Shown: positions 24,331 through 35,435 of the stretch, piece after piece
Layout: every line of letters begins with the position of its first letter
Position numbering within the stretch: the stretch's first letter is position 1
NCBI GenBank assembly: GCA_010909165.1
Contig: VJWM01000209.1
Coordinates: 186,001 to 250,000, forward strand
Direction: 5' to 3'
DNA from: Anthoceros angustus
Lineage: Eukaryota > Streptophyta > Anthocerotopsida > Anthocerotales > Anthocerotaceae
Length of the DNA: 64,000 bases
The notes under the pieces: generated by a model
Database searches by the model: none
The model's input: only the letters and a program-made list of their open reading frames with translations
Told to the model about the DNA's origin: nothing
Made by a program: the position numbers and the translations under genes

Positions 24331-27217
24331 TCGGCCGCTGGTTTTTTCTGGAGTAAAATTTTAGAGAGAGAAAATTGACCTTTTGGTCATTGTTTTACCC
24401 AAGAGTAAAATTCATTACAATTATAGTAGAAAATCATCTACCATCAAGGTACAAAACAACGAACCATCCAAGTGGGTAAAATCATCTACCATCAAGGAAA
24501 ATAGAGCACTAGAGTAGAAAACATGGCGACCAAGTGAATACCGGTGGGTCTAGAAGCTCATTCTAGAAATCCCACCAAAATCGCTAATCGACAAAAACAT
24601 TTTACATTAAATAATATTCATGCGGATCCGGGATATACAAAAACCAACAAAGAAACCTTTTCTTTGCGAGTTTCTATATCCGTAATGGCATGAAATACAA
24701 ATTCAACTAATGAAGAGTAAATACCGTAATAGATTGAACTCGCTAGATTGAACTCTACTTCAACAACAATGGAACCTACAAACAAAACGAAACAAAGACA
24801 CAAACCGTGATTAGGTGATACTAGAAAACACCGGAAATAATCATAGCAAATACTTAGGAAATGATACTCACCTTATTTAGGAAATTGATATAATTATCTG
24901 ATTGAAAACGTAATTTTCACGACCACTTGGCTTGATTGGCGCTTGTACAAAGATCATTCTTGGCAACCAATTGATGAAGCGAGGACTTGGACGAAATTGT
25001 CCGGCTTCGCAAGGTGACAACCTAATAAAATACAACCATTGATTTTCAATGTATCGATTAATAAAGAGCATAAGAAAACTTACCAATCGACGGATTTTCG
25101 CAGAGAGGTGCAAATATCTCGAGGCACATTCTTACGCTCTGTTCTCTTTTCCACTGCTTGAACCTCTTGCGCTCATCGCTGGCCGCTTTCTCTTGATGCT
25201 TAATGTGCTCTTGTCTCCTCTCCACATTTCTCCGCCTGAATCTCAAGGGCTTTCTCTCTTTGCTTAGAGACTCGTAATTCAACCGCTACGCCTCTGTCTC
25301 TCTATAAGAGCCTCCAAATCCTTTTGCCTGAAACTCCAATTCTTTACATCTATCATACTCCAATTCCGTACTCGCGCAATCTCGAAGCGCTCAAAGCCAC
25401 TTCCATTTCCATTTGCACAGTGCAATACAATATCGAGGTGCTACCAGCCACATTTTACATCTGGTTAACTTCAGATGACTGATCACACTCACTATGCACA
25501 ATGCCCTCCAACAGAGGGACCACTGCATCGACTTCCCTCAGAGCTGTATCAATGTTGAAATGAGGGAGTAAGGCTGCTTACACTAGTCGCAGGATTCACA
25601 ACCTGCCAAGATAAACATAATCAGGAAACTCCAAAAGAAGTGAAAACAAACAAACAAAAAGAATCAACCTTGTCAACATATGGAATTTCACTAGAACACC
25701 CAGTCGTTGGTCTGCTGTTATCCATCTGGATGCCTTGGCCATTGCTTTCGGAGGTATGTTTGCAACCAAAACACCACGATCTCCACACCCGTAACAAGAC
25801 CGGATGATTAAAACAGATCCAACATGGCGGCCAAGGAACTCGACAATACCAACTGAACTTGAGACACGTGGACCACATGGTGCGAAAACTCGATTCGGTC
25901 GACATTGTTCAAAGGTGCCTTTCATGATGAACAACGGGGTGTACAGAGACCTAACACACAAAACAAGTCGGGACGATTAGTCAAAACAAGTCCTACAAAC
26001 TTGCAACAAATCTCAAACACTTACATTGTTAACTGTTGCACTCGCAAGTGCGATCTTGGTGACTAGAAAATACAATTTCGAGTCACATTGAGGAGCTGAT
26101 TGGAAGAACACCCTTAAATCATCCCGCATCCGATTCGTTCTTCGTTCAAAAGCTCGATAGGATCGCCGTTCACGAGAACAAGGACTCTTCTTTGCTTGGA
26201 CGGACGGTCATATCGCAAACCATATCAACATCGAGGAAGGAACATACAAAGGACTCAAATGTCACAAGCTTTCAAAACATATTACCTTGAGAATCCAGCA
26301 TCCGTTTTATGGCGGTCACACTTCTCCGGCCCGGAAGGCACAGCCATCGTCAAGCGTGTAATCATTGTTACACAGCTCTTATTGGTGTAATAGCCAGCCC
26401 TTGCTTCAGCCATGGTCTTCATGAACCTTGACAACATTCCTTTTGAAACACGGAGTTTTGCATACCAAGCCTAGCCAAAAACAAGCAGTTAGTAAATACA
26501 AACCACAAAACTTAAGCCCAAATAACAACAAACTTACATTTGATCTTGGGTTATCAATCGTTGAATTGAACAAAACCCCGAATTGATGATTTTTGTCGTT
26601 TCGAGACCACTTGGGAGAGTGTTCAATATGACTCTAAAAGTTTCGATAACATCCGTAAATCTTGACCTTTTTGGAAATGCTCACTCTGGTAATTCTTCAT
26701 GTCCACTTTGTAATTTTTGAAAGCCGTTCTTGATACCGCAAATAAAAGCGAGCTTCTGATACATCAAAACAACCAAAACATAGACGTCAAAGATACAATG
26801 AACAAAACAACCAAAACATCTTGAACAAAGGTCCTTTTGAATCTGAGAACGAGAAGTCACGATGAGCGGTTATGTAACTCTTCACCACCTCGAACTCCAA
26901 ACTGGTCATGCAAAAATATGCACACACAAAACAATAGAGGCATAAGGCCTCCGGTTTAAAACCATAAATGAACAATCAAAGTGCACCCCTAAACCAACAA
27001 TATTACCTTTTTGAGCCCCGCCCAAATGAGCATTGATGATCTCGTGTGAAAGAATCCGCTCATCATCGTAAATCAACTTCACCTCTTTTCGACATGACAC
27101 AATCCCAAGGTCCTTCTTTGATTTTCATGGACGCAACCAACATTTGCACAGGACCCATGGAAAATTCCATGAAACATGTTGATCACCGGAACATCAGAAC
27201 CACGTCATCTTTGGTAC
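24306..27217 (-). mobile_element. CR-B: truncated second CR element (recombinase 3' half)
   Basis: This is a direct copy of 11554-14485 that starts with the same CTGGGGCCTCGGCC...GTAAAATTTTAGAGAGAG block. It ends at GAACCACGTCATCTTTGGT, equivalent to 14465-14480 in CR-A. The recombinase is damaged. The TNKSCR box has lost its arginine codon (reading NKSCVTM). GHK is shifted out of frame, and the tyrosine exon is broken near 26200. It is immediately downstream of CR-A in the same orientation. Confidence 0.7.
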
Positions 27218-28040
27218 TCTGGTACCCTCCAATTCCAACAAACATCTCTCAGAGTTCTTACTATGTACCTGCCAATGCTTTTGAAGCTCTTTCCATCTCC
27301 TCATGGACTAACGTTCTGCTTTCTCACTCGTAATCCTAATCTCAAGATCATGACTTGTGGAGATGGCGGTTCCTGCACTGCCAAGTGCAAGCGGGTACCC
27401 CGGCTTTGTAAAAGTGAGGGCCAGCTGTGCCAGATTCTTTTCCTTTGTGTGCCTCCTGCAGACATGAGCCAGTGTGTCACGTATGGCGTGTCCTCCTTCA
27501 CTACGGCGCCAAACACTGGGTAGACGCTGTTGGCAATGAGCTTTTCATGATCCTTGCCATGCAGCTGCAGAGGGATGCGGGCAATCCGTTCATCGGTTTT
27601 GCTCCAGCTTCTCCGGTCGAGTCGATAGTGGTATCTCGAATCACAAATCCACCATGACCTGTGTTTGTACAAAGCATCCGCCTCCCAAAGAAGACATCAA
27701 ATATACGCATCTTGACCAAGCACTGTACCGACAAAGGTGAAGTCTTGTTCTCCAACCCATAAAAGTGGCAAATTGAAAGGCAAACTGCGAGCATCAATCC
27801 TTCCACTTTCCAGGAGATGCACTGTGCAGGAGGTGAAGAAGGAGAGCGACCCCTACACCCCACGAGCATCATGTGACTAAGGCGGTCTGGGCCTTGAGAC
27901 TCCATCGAGCAGCCAGGAATTGAGGTGCTGCCCCGCCTATTTGCGCCACAGGTGAGCAGCAAGGCCTGGAATGCCTGCCAAACAGCACCCGAACCCTTGC
28001 TGAAGATTTCTCCCCCGGGTTTGTTTTGATTTATTTTCAA
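27218..28040 (-). pseudogene. Exon-like fragment of unknown gene, repeated at 10.1 kb
   Basis: The minus strand holds two long overlapping frames. One reads KTDERIARIPLQLHGKDHEK then VYPVFGAVVKEDTPYVTHWL. A second frame further on reads LAQLALTFTKPGYPLALGSA. They look like one protein split by an indel near 27430. I do not recognise it. It starts exactly where CR-B stops, so it was brought next to the element by the rearrangement or the element was inserted into it. A diverged copy lies at 10080-10325. Confidence 0.35.
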
Positions 28041-28457
28041 AATACTAAATTAAAAAAAAGGCACCCGAGCCGGGTTGAGGAAGACATTCGGGAAAGATCT
28101 GGTAGTGATCGATCGGGACATAACGCAATCTCAGCTAGATCAATCTTCCTCTACCTACGTAACTGATTAAGCAAACCTATACGTGACCGTTGGGCGTGGG
28201 AGGGATGGGGGCTTCGATGGACATGGTGGGACCACGGCAACCGGCGGGCAGGTTTGTTACCGTACGCGTCTGCCTCGGAAGGAGAGCCGCATCCAGACAC
28301 GCAGCATCCAGACACAAATGCTCATTCTGATGATGCTGCGGTAATGGAGAATCGGAACAAGAGATGCAGCTTTGCGTGCGGCCGGATGGGGGACAAGTGG
28401 AGACGACAAGTTAAAAGATGGAGAGGCAGAAGCTCTGTCGATGAAGGGGTTTGAGTC
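28041..28457. other. Upstream region of the MDR gene
   Basis: There is an A-rich stretch at about 28048-28060, and there are no clear genes. A weak open frame at 28254-28454 overlaps the probable 5' UTR. I see no convincing TATA box. Confidence 0.4.
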
Positions 28458-29999
28458 ATGGGGAGAGCGATTGCACAGGCCCGGCACTATGGCAGATCAG
28501 GAGGCGGCGACCCCGCCGACATGCTGGAGCTGGTGGAGAAGCAGAGGCCGCCGGCTGGCTCTACCCCGCCTGGATCGCTGCTGGTGCGCATCACCATGCG
28601 CGCCATCAATCCCACCGATCTCATGACCGTCCGGTACGACAGGTTCCAGGACCTGGTGGACGCGGATCCCGCCACCCAGGTGATAGTGGGCAGCGATGGA
28701 TGCGGCGTCGTCGATGAGGTGAGCTGAATTTGTTGGATTTGGACCTGGTGATGTGAGAACGGTGGTATGTGCTGGTTGGTCGTGGCGACTGGCGACTGAT
28801 CCGAGGATTGCGGTGCATCCGGATCCGTGTGTGTGGTCAGATCGGAGACGGCGTGACCCAGTTCCGGGTCGGGCAGAGAGTGACGCCAATCATCTTCCCC
28901 AGGTACTTAAAGGACGCGCAGGGGTCGTGGCAGGAGTACCTTGTGGTGGACGCGGCGCACGTGTTTGCGACGCCTGAGAGCGTGAGCGACGAGGCTGCCG
29001 CGCAGTTCGTCGTGAATTCGTGCACCGCTGCGGGCTTGTTGAAGGAGGTTGGAGTCCCTGCGGGCGAATTCGTGCTGCAGACTGCTGCTTCCTCTGTGAT
29101 TGGAAGGTAACGGGCCCGATCGATTTGTCCTTTTCGATTCCAATGATGTTGTCCAAGGGATGGGGACGAGGGATTGCCTTGTGTCATGGGCTCCCGAGTG
29201 TGAGACCACCACATTTAATCTGAATGTGGGTGCTCAAAAATTCTGATCCATGGGTTCAGTGCCTGATCATGAGGCGTGCATCGGACGTGCATCCACAGGC
29301 AGGTGATTCAGCTGGCCAGGCACTGGGGGATCAAGACTATCAACATTGTGAGGCGGGATTCTGTAAAGGCGGAGTTGGAAGCTCTCGGAGCCGACGTTGT
29401 CATCAATTCCTGCTGCGAAGGTTCATGAACTGAATTCATTCCAGACGCAGGACCAGATCAAAAGCATGCATTTATGCAGCCTTGAAGTACTAGTTCCTCT
29501 ATCTCTGATTGTGGGCAACACGCTGCCGGTATCAGATGTGCTGCAGACGGTGAAGGAAGTGACAGGAGGCAAGCTTGTGTACGCAGCGTTTGACGCAGTG
29601 GTTGGAGATATAACTCCGGTAACTTGTGTATTCTATTTCGTTCTCTTTTCTCTTATGGTGGTTGCATAAAAATGACTTTAATTTATTGTAATTTGAATGC
29701 AGACGGTGGCATCGTGTGTGAGAGAGTCCGGGAGGCTACTACCGTGGGGAGCGTTGGCCTCTTGGGATGTGAAGCTCGGGTTGCAAGACCTGATGCGGAA
29801 AGTGAAAGTAGAATGGTGGATTTTGCCCGACTTTGCACCCACGGAGGCGGAGTTGAAGAGACTCGGAGATGAAGTTATGGTGCTTTTAGAGAAGAAAGTC
29901 ATCCAGCCTTTGGCTGGAGAAAAGTTTGATTTGGCTGATTATCGGAAAGCACTTCTCTTTACTGAAAAGCCAGCCGGGGTGGAAAAGTATATCTCGTAG
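28458..29999 (+). CDS. Medium-chain dehydrogenase/reductase (quinone oxidoreductase / enoyl reductase type), 5 exons
   Basis: A zinc-independent MDR-superfamily reductase, expected to use NAD(P)H on quinones, enones or enoyl thioesters. Exons 28458-28718, 28841-29106, 29299-29420, 29536-29618 and 29703-29999 join in phase to 342 aa with no frame break. Residues 1-120 form the GroES-like domain (VRITMRAINPTDL at 43-55, then VIVGSDGCGVVDE). Residues 140-260 form the Rossmann half, with LQTAASSVIGRQVIQLARHW as nucleotide loop and helix and NIVRRDSVKAELEALGADVV after it. FDAVVGD and GRLLPWGALA follow. There is no catalytic zinc ligand set and no evident transit peptide, so a cytosolic location is likely. 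Exon 3/4 borders were chosen because GAAG plus ATGTGCTG keeps the frame. Length and motif order suit the mitochondrial enoyl-reductase-like (MECR) branch. The exact substrate is unknown. Confidence 0.85.
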
Positions 30000-30279
30000 G
30001 ATAACATGAGAGTAGAAAAGAATCTTAAGAGGCCAATGGAGACTTTATTACGAAAAAGAGATGGAAACCCACCTACCCAAGATAAGGGAACAACCCTTAA
30101 GAGGGCACGAGACCATGGGGACTAATCCTATTGTCGCCAATCTGCCTACTGCGCCAAGGATGTCAAAATCGGGATAGGAAACGGCTCTTATCACTGGTGT
30201 CGAACATATCGCCTACCCGCCATCATCCCATCGCGTTGGCCACCACGCAGGTGAGACATTAGTTGCCTACAAAGCGCTG

Positions 30280-30770
30280 AAAGAGGCCAACCCCACTCCC
30301 AGGCTTGTGGTGATACAGAAAGAGGGGGCCAACCCCACTCCTAGGCTTGTGGTGATACAGGAAGGAGGAAGGCCAACCCCACTCCTAGGCTTGTGGTGAT
30401 AAGGAAAGAGGGAGGCCAACCCCACTCCTAGGCTTGTGGTGATAGGAAAGAGGTAGGCCAACCCCACTCCTAGGCTTGTGGTGATACAGAAAGAGGGAGG
30501 CCAACCCCACTCCTAGGCTTGTGGTGATACAGAAAGAGGTAGGCCAACCCCACTCCTAGGCTTGTGGTGATACAGGAAAGAGGGAGGCCAACCCCACTCC
30601 TAGGCTTGTGGTGATACAGGAAAGAGGTAGGCCAACCCCACTCCTAGGCTTGTTGTGATACAGGAAAGAGGGAGGCCAACCCCACTCCTAGGCTTGTGGT
30701 GATACAGGAAAGAGGGAGGCCAACCCCACTCCTAGGCTTGTGGTACTCACCCAACCCCACTCCTACACTT
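30280..30770. repeat. 43-bp minisatellite, about 11-12 copies
   Basis: The unit GCCAACCCCACTCCTAGGC plus TTGTGGTGATACAG and GAAAGAGGGAG recurs from 30284 to 30718 at an average spacing of about 43 bp. A degenerate last unit ends near 30770. Copies differ by A/G/T changes in the GAAAGAGG part and by loss of CA before GAAAG. There are no unique spacers. Confidence 0.9.
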
Positions 30771-30954
30771 GTGGTACTCCTTGGCACAATGCCTTTAAGA
30801 GCCTAGAAAAGCCCTTGCCCGTGGCCCATGGGTCTCTATGGCGAGGGGATGAAGACGTGGCCTTATTGACTCACCAACCAAGAGAGGCCATGTTGCAGCC
30901 CCATCTTATGCATGTTGTACGTTGTTGCAGGCGGGTGAATCGGAAGACGTTCTC

Positions 30955-31200
30955 CACTAACACTTACGATATGGAAATTGGTCTTCTTCTCAAATCTTGT
31001 GACGCGCTCTCCAGCATTGACCTCTTCGACAACCTTTTATCAGGCTCCATTCCTGATCACTTGCCTATAGACTTCCCTATCCATGTCTCTCTCACCTTGT
31101 CCGGTAACACCATCCAGGTCTAGGGGCAAATTCCAGTTGACATTGTGATGTGCCAGTTTCTCAATCAAACATCTCATTCATCTCCACAAGCCTGAAGGCA
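30955..31200 (+). pseudogene. Leucine-rich-repeat receptor fragment
   Basis: The frame reads CDALSSIDLFDNLLSGSIPD, then a repeat start LTLSGNTIQ, a stop codon, and GQIPVDIVMCQFL. This fits the plant extracellular LRR consensus LxxLDLSxNxLSGxIPxxL in register across two repeats. The stop at 31121-31123 and the absence of further repeats or a kinase show a relic of an LRR receptor-like protein. It lies directly after the minisatellite. Confidence 0.6.
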
Positions 31201-31639
31201 TGGCAGGTAGTGTATTCGTCTAGTACATTAGTAAAGAAAAATGGGCTGCTAACATGACTTCAAATCTCTATCACATCCAAGTTGTCAGCGATAATCAGCT
31301 ATCTTTTGCCACATGATACCCGCATCACTTCATTGCTTAGAGCACCCGAGCACATGCACCACTAAAGAATATTAAGATGTTTAAATTTGGCTTCTACTGC
31401 AACTTGTGTACAAAGACAGGAATGTATGCATTACATGCATATGAATCCCCTAAAACAAGTGGGTCAAATGGTAGTGATTCAAGTGACTCAAACTACAAGA
31501 ACTGCAAGTACAAACACCAAAATTGAGTAAAGTGTGGCTCTGCTACCCGGATACTTGTGGGATCTGCCTATTGACCAACAAAGCAAGTTTAAAAGAGAAG
31601 CTTGATTGCTTGTGAGCCTGCTGGGATGTCATTGAGGAG

Positions 31640-31700
31640 TACCATGGAATTTGCTCCCATGAGCCAGGTGTGTGGAGTCGGCCTGTCGGAAGTGCCTGAA
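31640..31700 (+). pseudogene. Short BAHD exon-1 fragment
   Basis: GCTCCCATGAGCCAGGTGTG and TGGAGTCGGC match the intact BAHD gene at 57776-57805 with two mismatches over about 29 bp (APMSQVCGxG). It is on the plus strand while the neighbouring BAHD pseudogene is on the minus strand, so the two fragments were rearranged separately or inverted. Confidence 0.45.
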
Positions 31701-31873
31701 GTGTGTGCACCCAACTCCAGGTTGATTTGTTGCATATTGATGTAGATTGTCTACCTGTCCACTGTCGGGATCACACTTCCCTCCGTTGTGACTGTGGTTC
31801 TTACTAAAGTATCTTGTGTTTGAAATGTGAGCAATTACTTCCCGTGCTTGTAGCTGAGGGCAAGCAGATTTTG

Positions 31874-32505
31874 TTAAGCCCGCAGCAGATCGATCCCTGC
31901 GAAGCTGTCTTTCATGAGCGAGGCTGCAAATCCCGAAGGCTGCCTCACCACTTCCTCAGGCTCCACTTCCCGGGTTCGCACGGACACGACGCTGTTCCCG
32001 AAATAGGACGCCGGGGGCAGGCTGCAGTCGGGATCGGATGAAGACGTCCTGCGCTCCTTGGCATCCACAACAGTGCCGAACGTGCATTTCCCGTTTCCCT
32101 TCGCTTCACTGATACAGATCTGGAGCCTGGCTCTCGTCACACATTGCCACAAGTGCCCGCAAACGCAGGTGACAGTGGAGAAACTCTGGCCACCGGTGTT
32201 CGTTGCAGCAAGCGCTTTGAGCTTCCGGATGCCGGCCTCCGTGTAATGCACGAGCCTGAGCGTTGGAGGGTGGAGGGCCGGCGCAGTGGCAGCCAAGGCC
32301 CGAGCGGTTGCCCCCATGTCACGCGCCCAAAGCACGGCAGGCAGGCCCGGCGGGGTGTGGTCTATGGCCAGGTCCTGGTCGGAAAAGGTCCCGGGCTCGG
32401 CGAACAGCAGCTGGGCTCGGCCATGGTGGCCCCGCCGCTGGTGAAGGCGTCCGACCATGCTCTCAGGAACTGCGATGCAGCAAAGCCGTCCGCCACAGTG
32501 TGCAG
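31874..32505 (-). pseudogene. BAHD acyltransferase pseudogene, cut by a Copia insertion
   Basis: The minus-strand coding is closely similar to exon 2 of the BAHD gene at 58019-59032. It starts within LHTVADGFAASQFLRAWSDA (the HXXXD catalytic motif) and carries TFSDQDLAIDHTPPGLPAV, LRLVHYTEAGIRKLKALA and VRTREVEPEEVVRQPSGFAA. It stops at FAGIDLLRA, where the intact gene has a tyrosine codon (TAC to TAA). A frameshift lies near 32400. The 5' border is abrupt at 32505, where the Copia LTR begins inside the codons before the HTVAD motif. Exon 1 and the N-terminal half are not found on the far side, since the element is truncated. Confidence 0.85.
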
Positions 32506-32710
32506 TGTTGAGATTGTGCTAGTTAGAGCCCTACTTAGGGCACGTTTGAACAATACTTTTAGTTATTACTTAGGTTACTGAGATATGAGTAGGTATCCTA
32601 GATTCGGTTTTATAACTACTTTTATATGTTGTCCTTGACGTGGTTGTTTCACTCTCAATTGTTTTTCTGCCTTTCCTCTCTACGCTTCCGTGTCATGCCA
32701 TGCTCTGGCA
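32506..32710 (+). repeat. Copia 5' LTR, 205 bp
   Basis: It starts TGTTGAGATTGTG and ends GCTCTGGCA, directly before the primer-binding site. The preceding TGCAG (32501-32505) belongs to the interrupted BAHD gene and would be the left target-site copy. The right copy is lost with the 3' end. Confidence 0.8.
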
Positions 32711-32722
32711 TGGTATCAGAGC
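32711..32722 (+). other. Primer-binding site for initiator tRNA-Met
   Basis: TGGTATCAGAGC is the standard plant Copia sequence complementary to the 3' end of initiator methionine tRNA. It abuts the LTR without a spacer. Confidence 0.9.
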
Positions 32723-32774
32723 ATCAGGCAATTTCTAACTTGAACTCTTAGCATGCTGTGTAGATGCTAACACA

Positions 32775-33281
32775 ATGCCTAGGCACGGTAGCAAAAATGC
32801 TGGGTACTTAATAGGAGATTCCCTAGTCTACCGTGGCCAGAGAAACCCTACACGGGTACAACCAGTTCATAGATTAGCACCTACACAGTGCAGGTGCAAT
32901 TCAAGGATAGACACTACATTCAATAGTAGACAGCCAACAAATCTGGCAATCCAAGCCATAGAACTCCAAATTGAGGACATAGAGGCTCGCCAATTACAGA
33001 TCTGGCACTTTCTCCAGCACTTTGAAAAGAGTCACCGTCTTGTATCAGCCAACCTAGTTAAGTTGATTACTACAAGACAGTCAGATATTGTCAATCTGCA
33101 CAGAACATTATTTAAGCTAGATCAGAAGGTTACCCAAATTCTTAGATCCAGCCATAGAACAATCAAGAATAGAAATGACGCAATAGCTGTAGATGGCAAC
33201 CTACCCAATGTTCAGTGTATGGAGAACATGTTGTCCAATCTTGCAGTGAGTGGGGAGTTGTCAGGCCTAGATTCCGATTAG
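32775..33281 (+). CDS. Extra ORF before Copia gag, 168 aa
   Basis: An intact open frame lies between the primer-binding site and gag. The middle is helical and heptad-like (ELQIEDIEARQLQIWHFLQH, LHRTLFKLDQKVTQIL), suggesting a coiled coil. The N-terminus is basic. It lacks the CCHC knuckle or other pol motifs and ends with a stop 93 bp before the gag ATG. Most Copia elements begin gag soon after the leader, so this ORF is unusual. Its role is unknown; a captured host exon or an accessory gag-like protein are options. Confidence 0.55.
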   Translation: MPRHGSKNAGYLIGDSLVYRGQRNPTRVQPVHRLAPTQCRCNSRIDTTFNSRQPTNLAIQAIELQIEDIEARQLQIWHFLQHFEKSHRLVSANLVKLITTRQSDIVNLHRTLFKLDQKVTQILRSSHRTIKNRNDAIAVDGNLPNVQCMENMLSNLAVSGELSGLDSD

Positions 33282-33373
33282 AATCAGTATAGAAACTCTG
33301 GATGTGGTCACCTCTACACAGGACATACAGACACATCAAATCTCACCGACCACACATTCTCCCTCCATCAAAC

Positions 33374-35435
33374 ATGGCTGCAATAAACACCACAACAATC
33401 AATAACACAATTAAGATTGATTTCAAAGAAAGAGACAGATTTTCAGGGACGGATTATGATATTTGGGCAATGCGTATGCAATCCATACTTGAGGACAATG
33501 ACCTCTGGGCGGTCATTGATGGCACCTATGCCAAACCTGTGACAACCGGGATAAATCCGGTGTCAGCAGCTGATGTTGCAGCCTGGGAGAAGACCGATAG
33601 GAAAGCACGCAATGTGATCTTATCCGGACTTTGATAAGACCACGGCTCATCATGTCACAGGGGCTGGAGATGCAGCCACAGCATGGGCTAACCTGAATCA
33701 ACTCTACGAAGCAGTAGATGCAATGAGCGTATTAAATGCAACAAAGGCATTTTACCACATGCAGATGGGTGAACATGAAGCTGTCTCCGAGCACATTAAA
33801 AAGTTCAGGGCAGCATGGGCTCGATTGTCATCTTGCGGGACGACGTTGACTGAGGCTCAAGCAGCCATAGCTTTGCTGAGTTCTCTTCCCGACAGTGATC
33901 GTACCTTCAAGACAACACAAAACGGAGTCATAAAACAAGCGCAGCTTGCAGCCAAGAAAGGGCAAGGTTCAGATTTCACCACATCAGAATTAATCGGGGC
34001 TCTTATGGAGGAAGAAGCCACACGCGGCCTGGCTGGTACATCCAATTCTACAGCCCAAGGTCGAGCTCTCTTTGTAGTTCGTGGCAGAGGGAGAGGACGA
34101 GGACGCGGTCGAGGCCGTCCTCCTCATAATAATAGGCCGTCTTTCTCATCTTCAGCACCTAGGAGGAAAGGAGCCTGCCATTGGTGCCAAGTAGAAGGAC
34201 ATTACGAGAAAGAATGTCGTAAGAAAAGTGCTGGAGAGCCCAGGAGAGGAGTACCACCTTCAGCTAATATTACACAACAGAAATCACAAGTTCTCTTAGC
34301 TGTTTACCTTGTCACCTCAAAGAATGACACCAACAGTTGGTACATTGATAGTGGGGCTTCAGCTCATATTTGTCATACTAGATCCTTCTTTTCATCATAT
34401 CACCCTTGTGAACCAGGAAATTTTGTATTGCTGGGTGATGGCAGTGGCCTGCAAGTCCAAGGAAGAGGCACTGTGCTGTTGTCCTGTGAGGGAGGTAGGA
34501 GTCTGAAATTAGAGGATGTCTACCATGTCCCTCAAATGTCAAAGAATCTAGTTTCAGTTCGTAGACTTACGTTGTCAAATCAGTACAGTATTCACTTTAC
34601 TAGAGACACCTGTATGATCCAGGACACAGTCAGTTCTTCTGATGCATCATGTCTTTGCACTGATCGCCCATTTAATGACTTATACAAAATAGATACGCCC
34701 CCACCATCTGTCCTTAACATTGCAAACTTGGCTCAACCCAAGCAATCAGTGCTATGGCATCATAGGCTTGCACATGTAAATTCACGTAAGTTAGTTGCTC
34801 TCAGTCAAAGTAATCTTTATGCAGAATCCTTACCTCATTTGTCTCCGTTACCATTTTGTGAATCCTGTGTGTATGCCAAGAGTCGTGTAGCTCCCTATCC
34901 TATTGGTCCTGCAACTCGAGCAACCTCTCCATAGAACTGGTCCACACAGATCTATGTGGTCCTATGCCATGTGCCTCATTCAATCAATCTTTGTACTTCA
35001 TGCCTATTGTGGACGATGCCACCAGAATGACACACACATATTTTCTACGGCATAAATCTGAAGCAGCGGACAGGTTTCTTGAGTACATCAGTATGGCCGA
35101 ACGACAACTCAATATCAAGCTGAAAGCTGTTCGCACAGATGGTGGAGGTGAATTTGTAGCTGGTGCATTTGCACATTTGTGCACCTCTAAGGGTATCATT
35201 ATGCAGAGAAGTGTGCCGTACTCTCAAGCACAAAATGGAGTAGCTGAGCGCTGTCATCAATGGCTTGTCGAAGCCGTTAGAGCCATGCTTCATAGTTCAG
35301 GACTGTCTAAGCAATACTGGGCAGAAGCCATTTCAACGGCCACCTACCTCAAAAATCGACTACCCACAGCTGCTGTTGATGGTGTCACCCCTTATGAGAG
35401 TTGGATAGGAAACAGTGTTTCTCAGTATAGGCCTA
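33374..35435 (+). pseudogene. Copia gag-pol, frameshifted and 3'-truncated
   Basis: The gag start reads FSGTDYDIWAMRMQSIL, typical of the UBN2/gag domain. A one-base shift near 33634 moves into the frame starting KTTAHHVTGAGDAATAW. A CCHC knuckle, CHWCQVEGHYEKEC, lies near 34175. The aspartic protease has WYIDSGASAHIC near 34340. GAG-pre-integrase has WHHRLAHVNSRKL, FCESCVYAK near 34755-34880. A frameshift near 34934 precedes the integrase core: first D in VDDATR (about 35010), second D in RTDGGGEF (about 35137), E in NGVAERCH (about 35250). Homology stops at SVSQYRP (about 35430). RT and RNase H are missing, so it cannot move on its own. Confidence 0.9.

Larger units (their letters stand above)
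32506..35435 (+). mobile_element. Truncated Ty1/Copia retrotransposon
   Basis: The order is Copia-like: 5' LTR (TG...CA), tRNA-iMet primer-binding site, an extra ORF, gag with zinc knuckle, protease, GAG-pre-integrase and integrase core. Sequence after about 35435 switches to an unrelated tandem repeat, so reverse transcriptase, RNase H and the 3' LTR are absent. Three interruptions break gag-pol (near 33634, 34934 and 35435). Confidence 0.9.

Noticed and set aside
24029-24364. 111-aa ORF rich in Leu, Trp, Ala and Gly
   Set aside because: It is the translation of a CCTTGGCCTTGGGCTTCG low-complexity tract and has no domain-like variation.
30280-30770. Regular direct repeats that could suggest a CRISPR array
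   Set aside because: The repeat itself fills the whole 43-bp period, with no unique spacers and no cas genes; it is a plant minisatellite.
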